Shown piece after piece: positions 22,723 through 33,650 of a stretch of DNA of 64,000 bases. The stretch lies in contig JAUIRK010000018.1 in the NCBI GenBank assembly GCA_030549495.1, forward strand, positions 19,837 to 83,836, in the 5' to 3' direction. The translations under genes were made by a program, and so were the position numbers. The notes under the pieces are model-generated. The model saw only the letters and a list, made by a program, of their open reading frames with translations. It searched no databases and was not told the origin of the DNA. Position 1 is the first letter of the stretch. Every line of letters starts with the position of its first letter. This stretch comes from Nectonema munidae (lineage: Eukaryota > Nematomorpha > Nectonematoida > Nectonematidae).

Positions 22723-23250
22723 TTATTTTGATTTAATCAATAAACAATCAAAACATCTGTAGACAAGGTATTGGCAGTTCGGACACATCATTTTTGTGTG
22801 TTTTTTACATATATACTTATTACACATATCACATTTTATGGTTTCCCTCTTTTTAGGTTTACAAGATGAAATGTAACAGTTTCCTCTAGAAGTTGAAGGA
22901 AGTTCTCGAGTTTCTAAAGTATTTTCAAAATCGTAAAAGGATAAAATACCTAGAATGTTTCCGAGGGTCAAGGAACTTTGTGCTCTCAATTGCATGGATG
23001 TTTTAGACAATTTACAACACAGATCTCTTAGAAAATATTTTCTTTCACCAGCTTTTGCTGATGGATATAAATTTGGGGAGTTACATTTCGAAATTATCCA
23101 ACTGTTATGACAAACTATATCCAAATAATTTGCAAAATCAGCATATGTCCATTTCGGCTTATAACAAGTGCCCTCAACATTTTATTAGCCATATCAACCC
23201 CACTTTTAAAGCTATTGTAAATTGTTATTGTTTCTGGAACATTGTTTACC
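22723..23250 (-). pseudogene. piggyBac transposase C-terminal third
   Basis: On the minus strand, from about 23250, the motif IYNSFKSGVDMANKML matches piggyBac YNxTKgGVDxxDqm. It is followed by IVCHNSWII, a KAGERKYFLRDLCCKL helix and a cysteine-rich end (CYISSCKPKK, CDMCNKYICKKH, MMCPNCQ). The order is normal for the family but the frame changes between the blocks. It is a different copy from the piggyBac remnant at 17377, on the opposite strand. Confidence 0.75.
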
Positions 23251-23509
23251 CCTTCAGTATGAATATTACCTAAATGCTGACTGGACAATATGTAGAAAAT
23301 TTTGGGTCGTAGAAAGTCTGGTGAGGCTTAAATGGAGTCGCCACTGGAAAAAGGTTGGGAACGACTGCTCTAGAGCAAATCGTTTACAAGATAAGATTAG
23401 CTATTAAAGTATTAAAAGTGAAGGCTCTCTTAAATGTTGTCATCACTACTACGATTGCATCATCATCACCATGACAGGAAGTCAATTCATTTGCCCTCCT
23501 CTGCTATTT

Positions 23510-23581
23510 AACTCGCTTCTCCCGCTATTTCGCTCATTCTTTCTTTTGCTACTTCACTCGTTCTGCTCATCCTCTCTCAGT
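23510..23581 (+). promoter_or_regulatory. Pyrimidine-rich triplicate before gene B
   Basis: Three loosely repeated units of gctatttcgctcattc type (about 23 bp each) directly precede the ATG of the secreted-peptide gene. A tctcagtc element at about 23575-23582 resembles an arthropod initiator (TCAGT). Promoter role is inferred from position only. Confidence 0.3.
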
Positions 23582-23585
23582 CGTC

Positions 23586-23773
23586 ATGCTTTTAGCTTCT
23601 CCTCTCCTCTTCGCTCTTCTGCCCCTTATCCATGGAAATAACGCTAATACTCCAATATCCGTAGAGGCACAACATTTAAGATCCCATCGGCTATTTTCGA
23701 ATAAGTTCAAAAACCCAGTTCAAAACTATGATGAAACTGAAGATCGTTCTCCTTTGTGGTCTCGTGGTAATGC
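23586..23773 (+). CDS. Secreted Cys/Arg-rich protein (gene B), exon 1
   Basis: ATG at 23586 opens 62 codons plus two bases, ending at a consensus GTAAGT donor at 23774. Residues 1-17 (MLLASPLLFALLPLIHG) are a clear signal peptide, followed by a hydrophilic segment (NNANTPISVEAQHLRSHRLF, later NKFKNPVQNYDETEDRSPLW). Joined to exons at 27506-27582 and 32695-32804, every phase fits. The product is 124 residues: signal peptide, polar spacer, a central Cys block and an Arg/Lys tail. It is probably secreted. I do not recognise the family; a peptide precursor, protease inhibitor-like or antimicrobial protein are all possible. Its introns are full of transposons. An upstream untranslated exon cannot be excluded. 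Confidence 0.65.
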
Positions 23774-24769
23774 GTAAGTTGTAAAATATATTGTATTTCA
23801 TTTAACTATCTTCTAGTTTTGTTTCTAGCCTTCGTTGCATATTTTTTTAAAATCCTAAAATTATAATTAAAAATAACTGTATTCGAGTAATTGTACATGT
23901 TTTTTGCATTTATTTTTGGAAAATTGAGATTGGAAGTAAGATGACCATAATCAAGGAAGTGAATTTTAATGCGTTTTTTGGCAACGTTAACAAAAAATCT
24001 GAGGTTTCAAAGTTTTTAAATTTACTACTTTATTTCTCAAAAGGAGCGCCGATTTTTACTACCAGCGAAATTAAAGCATGCTAAGTTTGGCAATTCAGGG
24101 AATATCTATTGTAGATACAATAAAGCCATGAAAATTTCCCTTAGAGTTAAAAAAAACTAATGAAATGCGTTCACAGAATATTTTGAAATATTTTGAAGAA
24201 TGATAAAGTGTTCTGAAGATTGATCATGTGTTCTGAGGATTGATAGTTGTAGAAATGCATAGAAGTAACGAGTTGGAATACAGTTGAAGGGAGATATGGG
24301 GGCTGATCACTCAAGTAAAGATAGGCATAAACTTCCTTTCTTAAAAAAAAGTAAAAAAAAAAGTTTTGTTAAAAAAAAGTAAGCGTATAAAGAAAAGTAT
24401 TTCAAGTTTTGATATTTATATTATTTTTACATCTCAGATTATATGATAGATTATAATTTAGGGCGATACAAAATTGCTAGGTCATCAGCATACATACATA
24501 CCTTAAATAGATTATTATTATTATTGAACTGAAACATATCATTTATATATATATCAAAAAAAAAATTTCGAGAGATTCTATTCTGGATCAACTATGTCAG
24601 AAATTAGAAATTACATTAGTTTTATAGAATTTAAATTATAATAGAATTTCGCTGAATAAATTTTACTGAAGAAATATATAAATAAAAAATACATACTTAA
24701 TCTCTGTCCCAAAATTTTGAGGTCGCAATAATTCTCTTAAAGAATTTAAAAGCAGGAAATAATTTTGCC
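23774..24769. other. Intron 1 of gene B, left part
   Basis: AT-rich intronic sequence. A short partial duplication (ttttgaagaatgataaagtg / ttctgaagattgatcatgtg type) lies near 24185-24250. Confidence 0.4.
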
Positions 24770-25045
24770 TTTGAAAAATGGCTTCTCTAAACTCGTTTAG
24801 ATTCATCGTTGGAGGTGCCAAACTGTCTTAAATTTTCTTTTGGCCCGCGATTTTCAATTTTTTGCGCATGATTGTTTATATCATTTGGATCCACAAAGTT
24901 ACGTTTATGTATAACTATCCAATGATCATAAACTTCATTATAAGGTTAGAAATGTTCTTGTAGGCAGACCATCCGTCAGAAAGAACAATGGATCTTCGTA
25001 GTATGTGTGTTTGTATAATTTCTGTAGGAGATATTCGCTCCTATT
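24770..25045 (-). pseudogene. Merlin/ISXO2-type transposase fragment
   Basis: The minus strand reads RISPTEIIQTHILRRSIVLS then SDGWSAYKNISNL. After one frameshift comes YNEVYDHWIVIHKRNFVDP, then NNHAQKIENRGPKENLRQF. The SDGWxAY motif, the H..NFVDP segment and the H.Q.IE....K block are the hallmarks of the ISXO2-like DDE domain of Merlin transposons. The N-terminal part was not found. It sits antisense in intron 1 of gene B. Confidence 0.65.
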
Positions 25046-25579
25046 TTCAACTAACATAGAAAATCAAACATATGGTAAATACACTTATATTCAGTTAGCA
25101 AAATAAATTCTTTGAAAATACCTTTTTGGCTTCAGTTTAGGAATTGACAGTTATAAAGTCATGAATTTAAATTTGGCGCTCTTAGTAGAAATTGAAAATG
25201 TAAAATCTTTCAAAGAAAAATTGCTACTAACTTCAAATTAAATTAACTATTCTATTCCCCAAGTGATACTCGATTATAAAGGCTTGTAGAGAAAATAAGA
25301 CAAGAACTGTAAAACAAACTCGAATAAAAGATAGCCTAAGATCCTTCTACTCTACTAAATGATCACAACGCTAGCTAACGTAACAACGCCAATCTTACTT
25401 AAGGCAAACCTAGCATCTACCTTTATCCTAATATTACAAAAGATTCAACTTTTAAAAACACATAAAATTCATGAAAAAAATTATAATCATGTACATACTT
25501 ACACATTAAGGAAAGTGTGAAGACATTGCCAACTTTTCAAAACAATCTTGATATTATTATGACTTTTGATAAATTTTAG

Positions 25580-25743
25580 TTGTGCAAAGCGGACTTATGC
25601 GGTCTATTCCATTATTTTTGAAATATTTTAGAACAAATGTGTGCCAAGATGTCGTTGTTGAAAAGTTAGAAGATAATGAAGAAGGAGATACATCTTCAGA
25701 AAGTGAAAAGGCAAATTTTGAAGGAATTTCTAATAACAATTAA
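25580..25743 (+). CDS. Possible small terminal exon
   Basis: After an acceptor-like gataaattttag at 25579 a plus-strand frame reads SIPLFLKYFRTNVCQDVVVE, then KLEDNEEGDTSSESEKANF, and stops at 25741. The acidic, Ser-rich end looks coding-like. It is unidentified, in an intron of gene B, and may be transposon-derived. Confidence 0.22.
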
Positions 25744-25924
25744 ATCAGTCACGGCTATTTGTACTAACAATAACACTCATCATACATGCAAAGTTATGAC
25801 GTAATACTTTTTTTATTTTGTTGGCCAATCCGGTCCATGTCAAATAGTGATCTTTATGGACAGGCGGAGATAAATATCATGATACCAATGCTGGCCCAAC
25901 GGATATAGGCTGTATGGGAGAGTA

Positions 25925-26575
25925 AACCCAAAACAGCAAGTCCCAAAATAGCTAGTTCTAAAATAAACAGCTGCTTCCAAAATAACTAGTATACCAAAAT
26001 AGCTATAGCTAGTTCCATAATAGCAAGAATACCAAAATAGCTATAGTTCCATAATAGATAGTATACCAAATTAGCTAGTTCAAAAATAGCTGCTTTATTT
26101 TGCTTTATGAATTTTAAATAGATTGTATTACTTTTTTAACTTTCTCTATAAAATTTTTGGCGTTGATGTTTGCACATACGACCTCCTTTTTAATGTTATA
26201 TAAATTTTAAATGAAGTATATCATCAGCCTTACTACTTTTTTAAACCTAGAAATAAAAATCCTCTTAAGAGAACAGTTTCCCATTATTTTTATAATGAAT
26301 AGGAATATTTCTGTTGTAAAAACAAATGAATGAAAATAAAATCATTTTTATTGTAAAAAACAAATTATGATCGTGCTCTTCCAAACCGATTTTTTCCTAG
26401 TCGAAACAGACGATTGTATGACTAAACAGCTAGTCTCAAATTAACTATTTTGGTAAACTAGCTATTTTCGTATACTAGCTATTTTGGAACAAGCTGTTTT
26501 GGTATACTAGCTATATTGGAAATAGCTGTTTTGGTCAAGCTATTTCAGAACTAGCTATTTTGGGACTAGCTAGTC
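25925..26575. mobile_element. Fold-back element with arms of AGCTA repeats
   Basis: The left arm (about 25930-26095) and right arm (about 26415-26570) are each made of tandem variants of a ccaaaatagctagtat-type unit of about 16-20 bp, and the arms are inverted relative to each other. About 320 bp of AT-rich centre separates them. Arms built of short direct repeats are the layout of Foldback-type elements. No transposase or clear target duplication was seen. Confidence 0.65.
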
Positions 26576-26699
26576 GTATAATCTTTGCAACATAGTATGT
26601 CTATTTCGTAGATCACTCATGGCCAATTGTGCCTTAAAGGCTTAAAATATATAAATCATTATTTTTTCTTTTTTTTTGCAAAGATTCCTATACAACAGT

Positions 26700-26845
26700 C
26701 AGTAGTGGGATTCAAATTTTTTGTCAGTCGGTTCTGTTAGAAAAAAGTCAAATTTGCCAGCAAATAAACTTATCAATTTTGATTATTCCCAATCAACAAA
26801 ATTCCGTGACACCGGTTCTAACGAACCGACTGAATCCCACTACTG
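26700..26845. mobile_element. 146-bp hAT MITE, intact ends
   Basis: The ends cagtagtgggattca and tgaatcccactactg are perfect inverted repeats. They are flanked on both sides by acaacagt, a perfect 8-bp target duplication. The repeats extend inward imperfectly (gtcggttc). This is a non-autonomous hAT with no coding capacity, in intron 1 of gene B. Confidence 0.88.
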
Positions 26846-27505
26846 ACAACAGTAGGAAATATTTTGTTGGAAATGAGTACAAAAAGCACAGCAGTTATGA
26901 GCATCACTCGTTACCTTAATTTCAGACAACGCTTAATTTGGCTCTTCAATTTTTTTTCTTATATTTAGTAGATTATTCTCCGTTACGCAGATTAAAAATA
27001 CATCACACTGGGTACCGGTTCAGGTTGTTCGTATTTTGAGCCATTCTTGCATGAAACTCGCACCTATATGTTATCAGGGACAATTGTTATCAGTTTTAAA
27101 TTAAGTGTTGATACTGATTGAACCTTAAGCTTCGATTGAATAAAGATAAAGGATCATTTGTCCAGCCTTAGATGAAATTTTTTTTATATTGGAAATACAT
27201 ACGGAAAAATTCCTTACGAAGTTGTTTAAAGCCAATTACAATGATTAATTCCATGTAAATATAGCTTAGCGTTTTCTCAACTCTTTGAAAAATAAGGTTT
27301 TGTAAAGAATTGCTTTAAATACTTGAAACAAATTTTGACAACAGTTTTTAAAAAAGAAGAATTAAAGGGTTTTATAAAAGTTGCTAGAACTTTCGAAATT
27401 TTAATAGTGATTTTCAAACAATTACCATTTCGAACACACCGCTCCTTGATACCCTGAAAAAAATATCCCACATGATCAAATTTTGACACCACTTCCTTTT
27501 TTCAG

Positions 27506-27582
27506 AAATGATCAAGCTACGACGACTACAACCTACTGTTGCAAAGGATTCACAAGAAGTTTTAGGGATCATGGATGTCCAA
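27506..27582 (+). CDS. Gene B, exon 2 (Cys block)
   Basis: A 77-nt exon between a good acceptor (acttccttttttcag) and a GTAATT donor. It enters in phase 2 from exon 1 (GC|A = Ala) and reads NDQATTTTYCCKGFTRSFRD then HGCP. It holds three cysteines and exits in phase 1, which exon 3 accepts. An odd cysteine count suggests that a further exon may exist, or that the product forms a disulphide dimer. Confidence 0.6.
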
Positions 27583-29324
27583 GTAATTATTTCCTTTTTC
27601 CATTGAACAGATCATTCACGAATTAAACATACTATTGCACATTACCCACGCATTTTCAACACCACCAAAACGCCTCACTTTTACGAGAGTCTCTCATAAC
27701 TATATTATCATTGGGATCAAAGCTTTTTGAAATATCAAAATCCTTATACTCACGTTTGTTAATATCGATTCTGACCCACACCATGAAGTTTATCCATTTC
27801 TATTGGTGAACACAAATGTTTCGTGGGTGTTTTCTTCGAAAGGCACTTTCCAACCTCTTCTATCGGAATATGAGCAAAGTAGGTTTTTTACTGTATGCAT
27901 TTGAACCAAAGATCCCGTAGTACAAGAGCAAGGAATCTACCCAAATTTAACCATCACTTCAATTTGTGATGAATGATACACAGATTGTATAAAATTATCA
28001 TAAACATAGATGCCTCGTAAATCTGAACAGAACATTAAAAAAAACGATCAGATAATCATGCATTGTAAAAAACAATAATTTTGTTGTCAAACTTTACAGA
28101 GTTAAAATAATACGATAACATTACTCAAAGTAGGTAATGGATGATTTGATCGCTGAAAATTTTACAAATCTTTGAACTATTGTGATTTTATAACATTAAA
28201 TGATCAGAATATACTATAGAAAGGAAAAAACCTTACAAGTTCTTCTTCATCCACCAACTTATATTTGGTGATACACAGAGTAAATCACATGAACCTAAGG
28301 GCGGGAAAAGTAAAGTTGTTTCTTAAGATATACAACATACATAAGTGTGGAGTCGGTGTTATTTTTCTGAATACAACTTGCTCTCCACATCCCTTTATAT
28401 TCGTGTATGTCTTTTCGTATTCATGCGGAAATTAAATTTTAAAGAGGTCTTTTAACAATTTCTTTTTTAAAGACACACCTAAGAATATATTCTCCAATCT
28501 CTCTTGAAAAATGTAGTTTAAATCTTCATCCTTTTCTTTTGTGATGAATTGCAAGAATTAAAGAAATGACTTTATGTTCGTCACGCGGCACATTTTGTTT
28601 ACATCGGCATAAATCATTCCAAAAGAGAAGGAAATGATAAACCGAGAGAAAAATAATTTCGAGGATTTTAAATAGGTAAATTTAATTAATGTTATCAGGC
28701 AAGGAAAACCGATCCAAGAACAGTTTCACCCCATTTGAGTCTCATCGCTATTTGAAATGTGCCAATTTTAACGAGGAAACCTAAATATGGTTCAGAATTA
28801 GAGATGTATCGGATGTAAAATTTTTTGCATCTTCAGATGCGGATATCAAATTTGACATCCTAGCGGATGCAGATGTGGGTGTGAGAATTAATTTTTTAAG
28901 CGAATGCGGATATCATAATTGCTATTCGAGGCAAACTCAAGTTTTATACTTTCTAAAAATAGTAAATAGAAAAAAGACAAATGTTTGAAAATTGGGAATT
29001 CGGATGATATTGCTGATGTGGAAACTTAAACGATCTACCGACGAGGATGCTAGAAGGATGTACAAATTTTTGCGCATTCATCTCTAACATATATGCACAA
29101 TAGGGTGATTATGAGTACTTCACATATTTGATGAAATTTGTAAAGCATTACAATCTGCATGCAACTGATATAAACGTAAAAAGCTGGAAACTGCTCCTTC
29201 AGCTTATCTTGTGTGCCAAATTTGATAGCTTATCATTATTATCATTGAAGTATACACAGATACCTTATTATTACATATCACATACCGCTTTATTCTCTCC
29301 TTATGCAGGGGTTTTTAAAGTTTT
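27583..29324. other. Intron 2 of gene B, no other feature
   Basis: AT-rich intronic sequence in which I see no convincing repeat or exon. Confidence 0.4.
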
Positions 29325-29334
29325 TTAGTCACAG

Positions 29335-30640
29335 GCCGCTTTGAGAATCTGGTAGAACTCGCGGATCCCTTACCTTGGAAAATACATATAAAAAGATGAC
29401 CTTTCATAAAATGAGTTTATTTATTCAAATCTAATGAAATTTATGAAATCAATATATGAACACAAGAAACAATGTGAAAATGTAACATATTTGTATTTTG
29501 TAAATTAATTAAACCAAAAACCTTAATTTTGCTGGAAAGTTTTTTTAGTGAGACGGATGCTGTTGTTTTCCCTGAATAAGAAGAGGAAACTGTGGACTGG
29601 TCTTCGATAATGGTACACGTATATAATCTCTGACATCTAGTAGATTTGTGTGTTTTATCTTGACGAGTGAAGAAAAACCCGTCTCACATAGGTAAGTGGT
29701 AGCAAACGGAATCAGAGCACACATAGCTCGCTTTACCACACGAGGATGGGCTTTTATTAATGCACACCAGAATTCTTCAATGCTCTTTGTTTTGAACTCA
29801 TTTCGTAACATTTCCTTTGTTCTCAGATCAATGAGATCATCCGTAGCAAGGTCTTCATCACTAATGGAGTCTATGTCAGCAAGGAAAGGGTTACGTAAAC
29901 ATTTTTCAAATTTAAGGTCACCTAAGTAGAAGTAATTTTTGAAAGAGTTCTGAAGAGTACTCAAATGTTTGCAGAATTGTTCTTGCAAAGAAATAAACAT
30001 GGATTTACCACTTTCGATTCCATTCTGTAAAAGTATCTCTTCTAACATCGGAATGTTTGCATAGTTACCTGCCTTCAACCTTCTCCCACAGTGGCAGCTT
30101 TCCAAGAAAGGCTTGGAGTCTTTCTGAAGCATCCATAATGGTAACATCATTTCCTTGAATCGCAAATGTCACATAATTCATAAGGCTGAAAATATCTGCT
30201 AGAACTCTTCGCAATCAAAAGGTTCGGAAAGTGGACTTTCTTTTTCTTTCAAAAATAATGAAACTTCTACTCGAAGTTCAAACAGACGTTTCAAGATTTG
30301 TCCTCTTGAAAGCCAACGAACTTCTGTGTGGTAGAGAAGAACTTCATATTGTGATCCCATTTCATGACAAAATCTTTTGAAGAGACGATGATTCACAGAT
30401 TTGGATCTGATGACGTTGACTACTTTCACGCAAGAAGAGAAGACTTCTTTCAGAATTGGTGGCAGAGTCTTTGACGCCAATGCATGCCGATGTAAAAAAC
30501 AATGGGTGACAAACGCCTGGGGAGCTTCTTTCTGCACTAACGCAGCAAAACCAGATTTGTTGCCAAGCATTGCAGGTGCCCCGTCTGTACACAAAGAACC
30601 CAGATGTTTTTTCCAATCGAAGTTGTGCCTAGCTTTTGAT
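29335..30640 (-). pseudogene. hAT transposase fossil (ZBED5/SCAND3-like)
   Basis: Minus-strand blocks run NFDWKKHLGS and LCTDGAPAMLGNKSGFAALV, then THCFLHRHALASKTLPP, YHTEVRWLSRGQILKRLFEL, EEFWCALIKAHPRVVKRAMC, and the C-terminal TTYLCETGFSSLVKIK, ending at a stop near 29545. That is the normal order for this hAT group. Two long open stretches remain (about 130 and 200 codons) with a frame break near 30180-30200, so it is fairly young but dead. The N-terminal BED finger is missing: the match stops abruptly near 30640. It lies antisense in intron 2 of gene B. Confidence 0.8.
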
Positions 30641-30844
30641 AATATAACATTTATGTCTTATAACTTATTGTTTACATTAGATACGGTCTTGAAAATTTTT
30701 AATGATTTATATATTGGAACACCTAACAATTATATATACATATTTCGCCAATAAACATCACAACTTTGTAACAAATGTCATTCAAGATTTAGATTGGTGA
30801 TAAAATAACTTAAGAAAAATTTAAAATAAAATTATTTTTTTTAT

Positions 30845-31005
30845 CCTTAATCATCCTTGCTGCTTTTATTTCTGTATTCAGTTTTTGCAATTACGATGTC
30901 AAAATGTCTGAAAGTAATAATGATTTTTGCGCTTTACGTCAATTTTCTCAAAGAATATTATTTAAATTTTAAACAAAATATTTTTTTATACTAAATTAAT
31001 TTGCC
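30845..31005. repeat. Detached copy of the ~150-bp repeat
   Basis: A unit with ttttgcaattacgatgtcaa and tttttatactaaattaa landmarks. It matches the tandem units at 31650-32300 in the same orientation. Confidence 0.6.
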
Positions 31006-31382
31006 TATTCAAATTTAAAATTTGCATAAAAGTTGACACATGCTGAAATAAATTCTAAATATGTCTTAATATGTAAACTTTTGGAGATCTATTGTCGGGT
31101 TGTTTGAGATTAATGTAGAATTAGCTCTAGTGTTAGTATTAAAGTTAGTTTTAGCGTTCGCTTTAGGTTTAGTGACTGCAAAATCGTCAATGCACTTTAA
31201 ACACCTTTTGACATTCTTGTCAAACTTTCCTATTTATTTGTATTAATACACGTGTGACAGTAAAACATCTAGAAATTCATGCACACATGCATGCATACAT
31301 ACAAATACATACAAACACACATATGAGGTTATTTAAATGTTTAAACCAACTTTTCTGTTTTTATCAAAACGTAAGTGGTTTA

Positions 31383-31520
31383 TGGCTGCAGGTCAAACGG
31401 TTAGAAGCGCTGCTATCGATCTGAAGTTCCGGGTTTAAGCCTCGCTTCTGCTAGATTATCCATAGCTCAATGTTAGCTGCAAATTAGTACTATTTTCGAT
31501 GAAAATACCACACCACCTTT
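31383..31520 (+). repeat. tRNA-derived SINE-like sequence
   Basis: A-box-like tggctgcaggtcaaacggtt and B-box-like ccgggtttaagcc have tRNA-like spacing, followed by a non-tRNA body. It lies between copies of the 150-bp repeat and probably inserted there. Confidence 0.45.
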
Positions 31521-31649
31521 AACCATTATCATAAAGATTCAAATTCAAAGTTACTACATTGTTTAATTGCTACATTGTTTTTATAATTTCATTTCATATG
31601 AGTTTATTTTTTGAAATGTGTGTACATTTCACCAACCAAAAACATACAT

Positions 31650-32300
31650 ATACTAAAATGCTTAAATCTCATCATGTTTTCGCAATTTGGAAGTCAAAAT
31701 GTCTCCAAGTGTCAAACAAGTTTGCGGCATACGTCTGAAAATTTCTTTCACGAATATTTAAATTTTAAACAAAATATATTTTTTATACTAAATCAACCAT
31801 GGAGATTTCATTTCTGGACCCAGTTTCCTTAATTAGGATGTGAAAATGTCTCAAATGTCTTTCAGTTTTGTGATTTACTTCTAAAAATTGCCTCCAAAAA
31901 CGTTTATTTACTTTTTAAATAAAAATAAATTTTTTATACTAAATCACCCTTGGCGATTTGATTACTCAACTCAGTTTTCGCAATTAGGATTTGGAAATGT
32001 GTGAAAGTGTCAATTTAGTTTGCAGTTTACATCTGAGAATGTGTCTCAAGAACATTTATTCACATTTTAAATAAAATATATATATTTTTTTAATAAATCT
32101 GGCATGTTGATCTTATTGATGGACTCATTTTTACAATTAGGGTGTGAAAATGTGTCAAAGTGTGAATTTTATTTGTGGTTGACCAGTAAAAAATTTTTAT
32201 ATTATTTATATTTTTAATTTAATAATTTATTTATACTATATTAACTATGCTGGTTTCATTTTTGGACTCAGTTTTCGTAATTAGGTTATGCAAATATTAG
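31650..32300. repeat. Degenerate ~150-bp tandem repeat
   Basis: About four diverged copies share three landmarks in order: cagttttcgcaattagg, then gaaaatgtgtcaaagtgtca, then a tttttatactaaatca motif. The last landmark recurs at about 31785, 31936, 32092 and 32233. Divergence is high, so the array is old. It lies in intron 2 of gene B. Confidence 0.65.
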
Positions 32301-32694
32301 GTCTAGTTTTTTTAGTCAAATTTCATTTTTGCGCTTTTGATAAACCTTTGGAATCTAACGTACTCAAAAATGAAGCCTCAATCTGCATAGGCATTTTCAA
32401 TTTTTTTTATACAACTTTTAAATTGAATTTTATATGTTAATAAAGGTGTCGTCTTGTCTATCGTTAAAAAAGGGAGACTAAATGTTGAAAGCTTAGTCTC
32501 AAACGATCTGAAGCATAAATTACAAAGATAAAAGATGTCACCAATTACCCTATTCATTAATAATTACGTTTTGCTAGTATATAATATTTTCATACTTTGA
32601 TCTAGTGTCGTCAGCTTTACCATATTTATATTTTATGGATCATCTATGAACTTATTTCGAAACATTAAACTTACTTTTATTTTTGAATGAACAG

Positions 32695-32804
32695 AGAAGA
32701 TTGGAAACGGTGAAAAACCCACCTCTAATTCTGTTGCTGCACTTCGTGGTGGCAATAAAAGACATTCAAATGGTAAAGCATCGAGAAGAAGAGGAAGAAA
32801 GTGA
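32695..32804 (+). CDS. Gene B, last exon (basic tail)
   Basis: The acceptor is ttttatttttgaatgaacag. Entered in phase 1 the frame reads KKIGNGEKPTSNSVAALRGG, then NKRHSNGKASRRRGRK, and stops at 32802-32804. The dense Arg/Lys cluster at the C-terminus is a plausible convertase-cleavage or polyanion-binding region. An AATAAA at 32860-32865 follows the stop at a normal distance. Confidence 0.6.
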
Positions 32805-32859
32805 CAACACATTTTACTCTTCATTTTTTCAATTCATTATTTTGATTTGTTTTTTTCCA

Positions 32860-32865
32860 AATAAA
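32860..32865 (+). terminator. Polyadenylation signal of gene B
   Basis: AATAAA lies 56 bases after the gene B stop codon, in a T-rich 3' untranslated region. Confidence 0.55.
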
Positions 32866-33104
32866 ATGTGATTTTTAATAAGAAAAGTGTGTTTAGCATT
32901 TTTCAATTAAAAGTGATGAAACACTTCACCACCTGATACTTCATATAGAAATGTTTCATAATAAAACATAAAAGTATTGATGTATAAACATCAATTAGAC
33001 ATAACTTGTTTTTGCAAAAAATTTTCCATGACATTTTCTGGAAAATAATGGATTTAAAAATGCGAAATTTATATCTTCCTTCAATCAAAATCTATTCGTT
33101 TTGA

Positions 33105-33650
33105 AGAATGTTTCGAAGAATACACTCGAACTTTAAGCACAATTTTTTGGAAAATAGTGATCCTTTGAATACAAAAAATTGTGTGTATAAAGTAAAATGT
33201 AATGACTGTCCTGCTTCCTACATTGGTGAAACTGAAAGAACCTTACATATCCGGATCCACGAACACAGGTATCTCTTTAATAAAGCACTGCAGAACCGTG
33301 ATCAGGTAAACAGACACCCCAATAACATGATTTCAATTTCGAAGATGTACGCATCCTTTGCACCTCTCCATCTCCTCATCAACTCTTATTTCTCGAAGCT
33401 TGGCATACTTTACGCGAACCCAACTCCATTAACTTACACATCGAAGTACCTCAGATATACACCACGTTATAACAACTTTATTCTACTTGCATTCTTTGCC
33501 TACATTTCCCCTCCAGCTAATTAGCTTTCGCTTCATAGCTTTTCACTTACTGCACCTTTTCTTACATTATTCTTTATTTTACTTGATAAAGAAACGTTGC
33601 CGTTTCGAAAAATTTTGTATCGTTTTTCACGTTCTTGTTCCTAATAAAGA
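33105..33650 (+). pseudogene. Penelope-like element, 3' part
   Basis: A fossil of the Penelope-like retroelement group. The recognisable part is the C-terminal GIY-YIG endonuclease region, with VYKVKC and SYIGETERTL followed by HIRIHEH. The reverse transcriptase is absent, so this is a 5'-truncated, broken copy. It ends in a short non-coding tail containing a small stem (aaacg/cgttt) within a hammerhead-like context. It looks moderately old. Confidence 0.6.
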
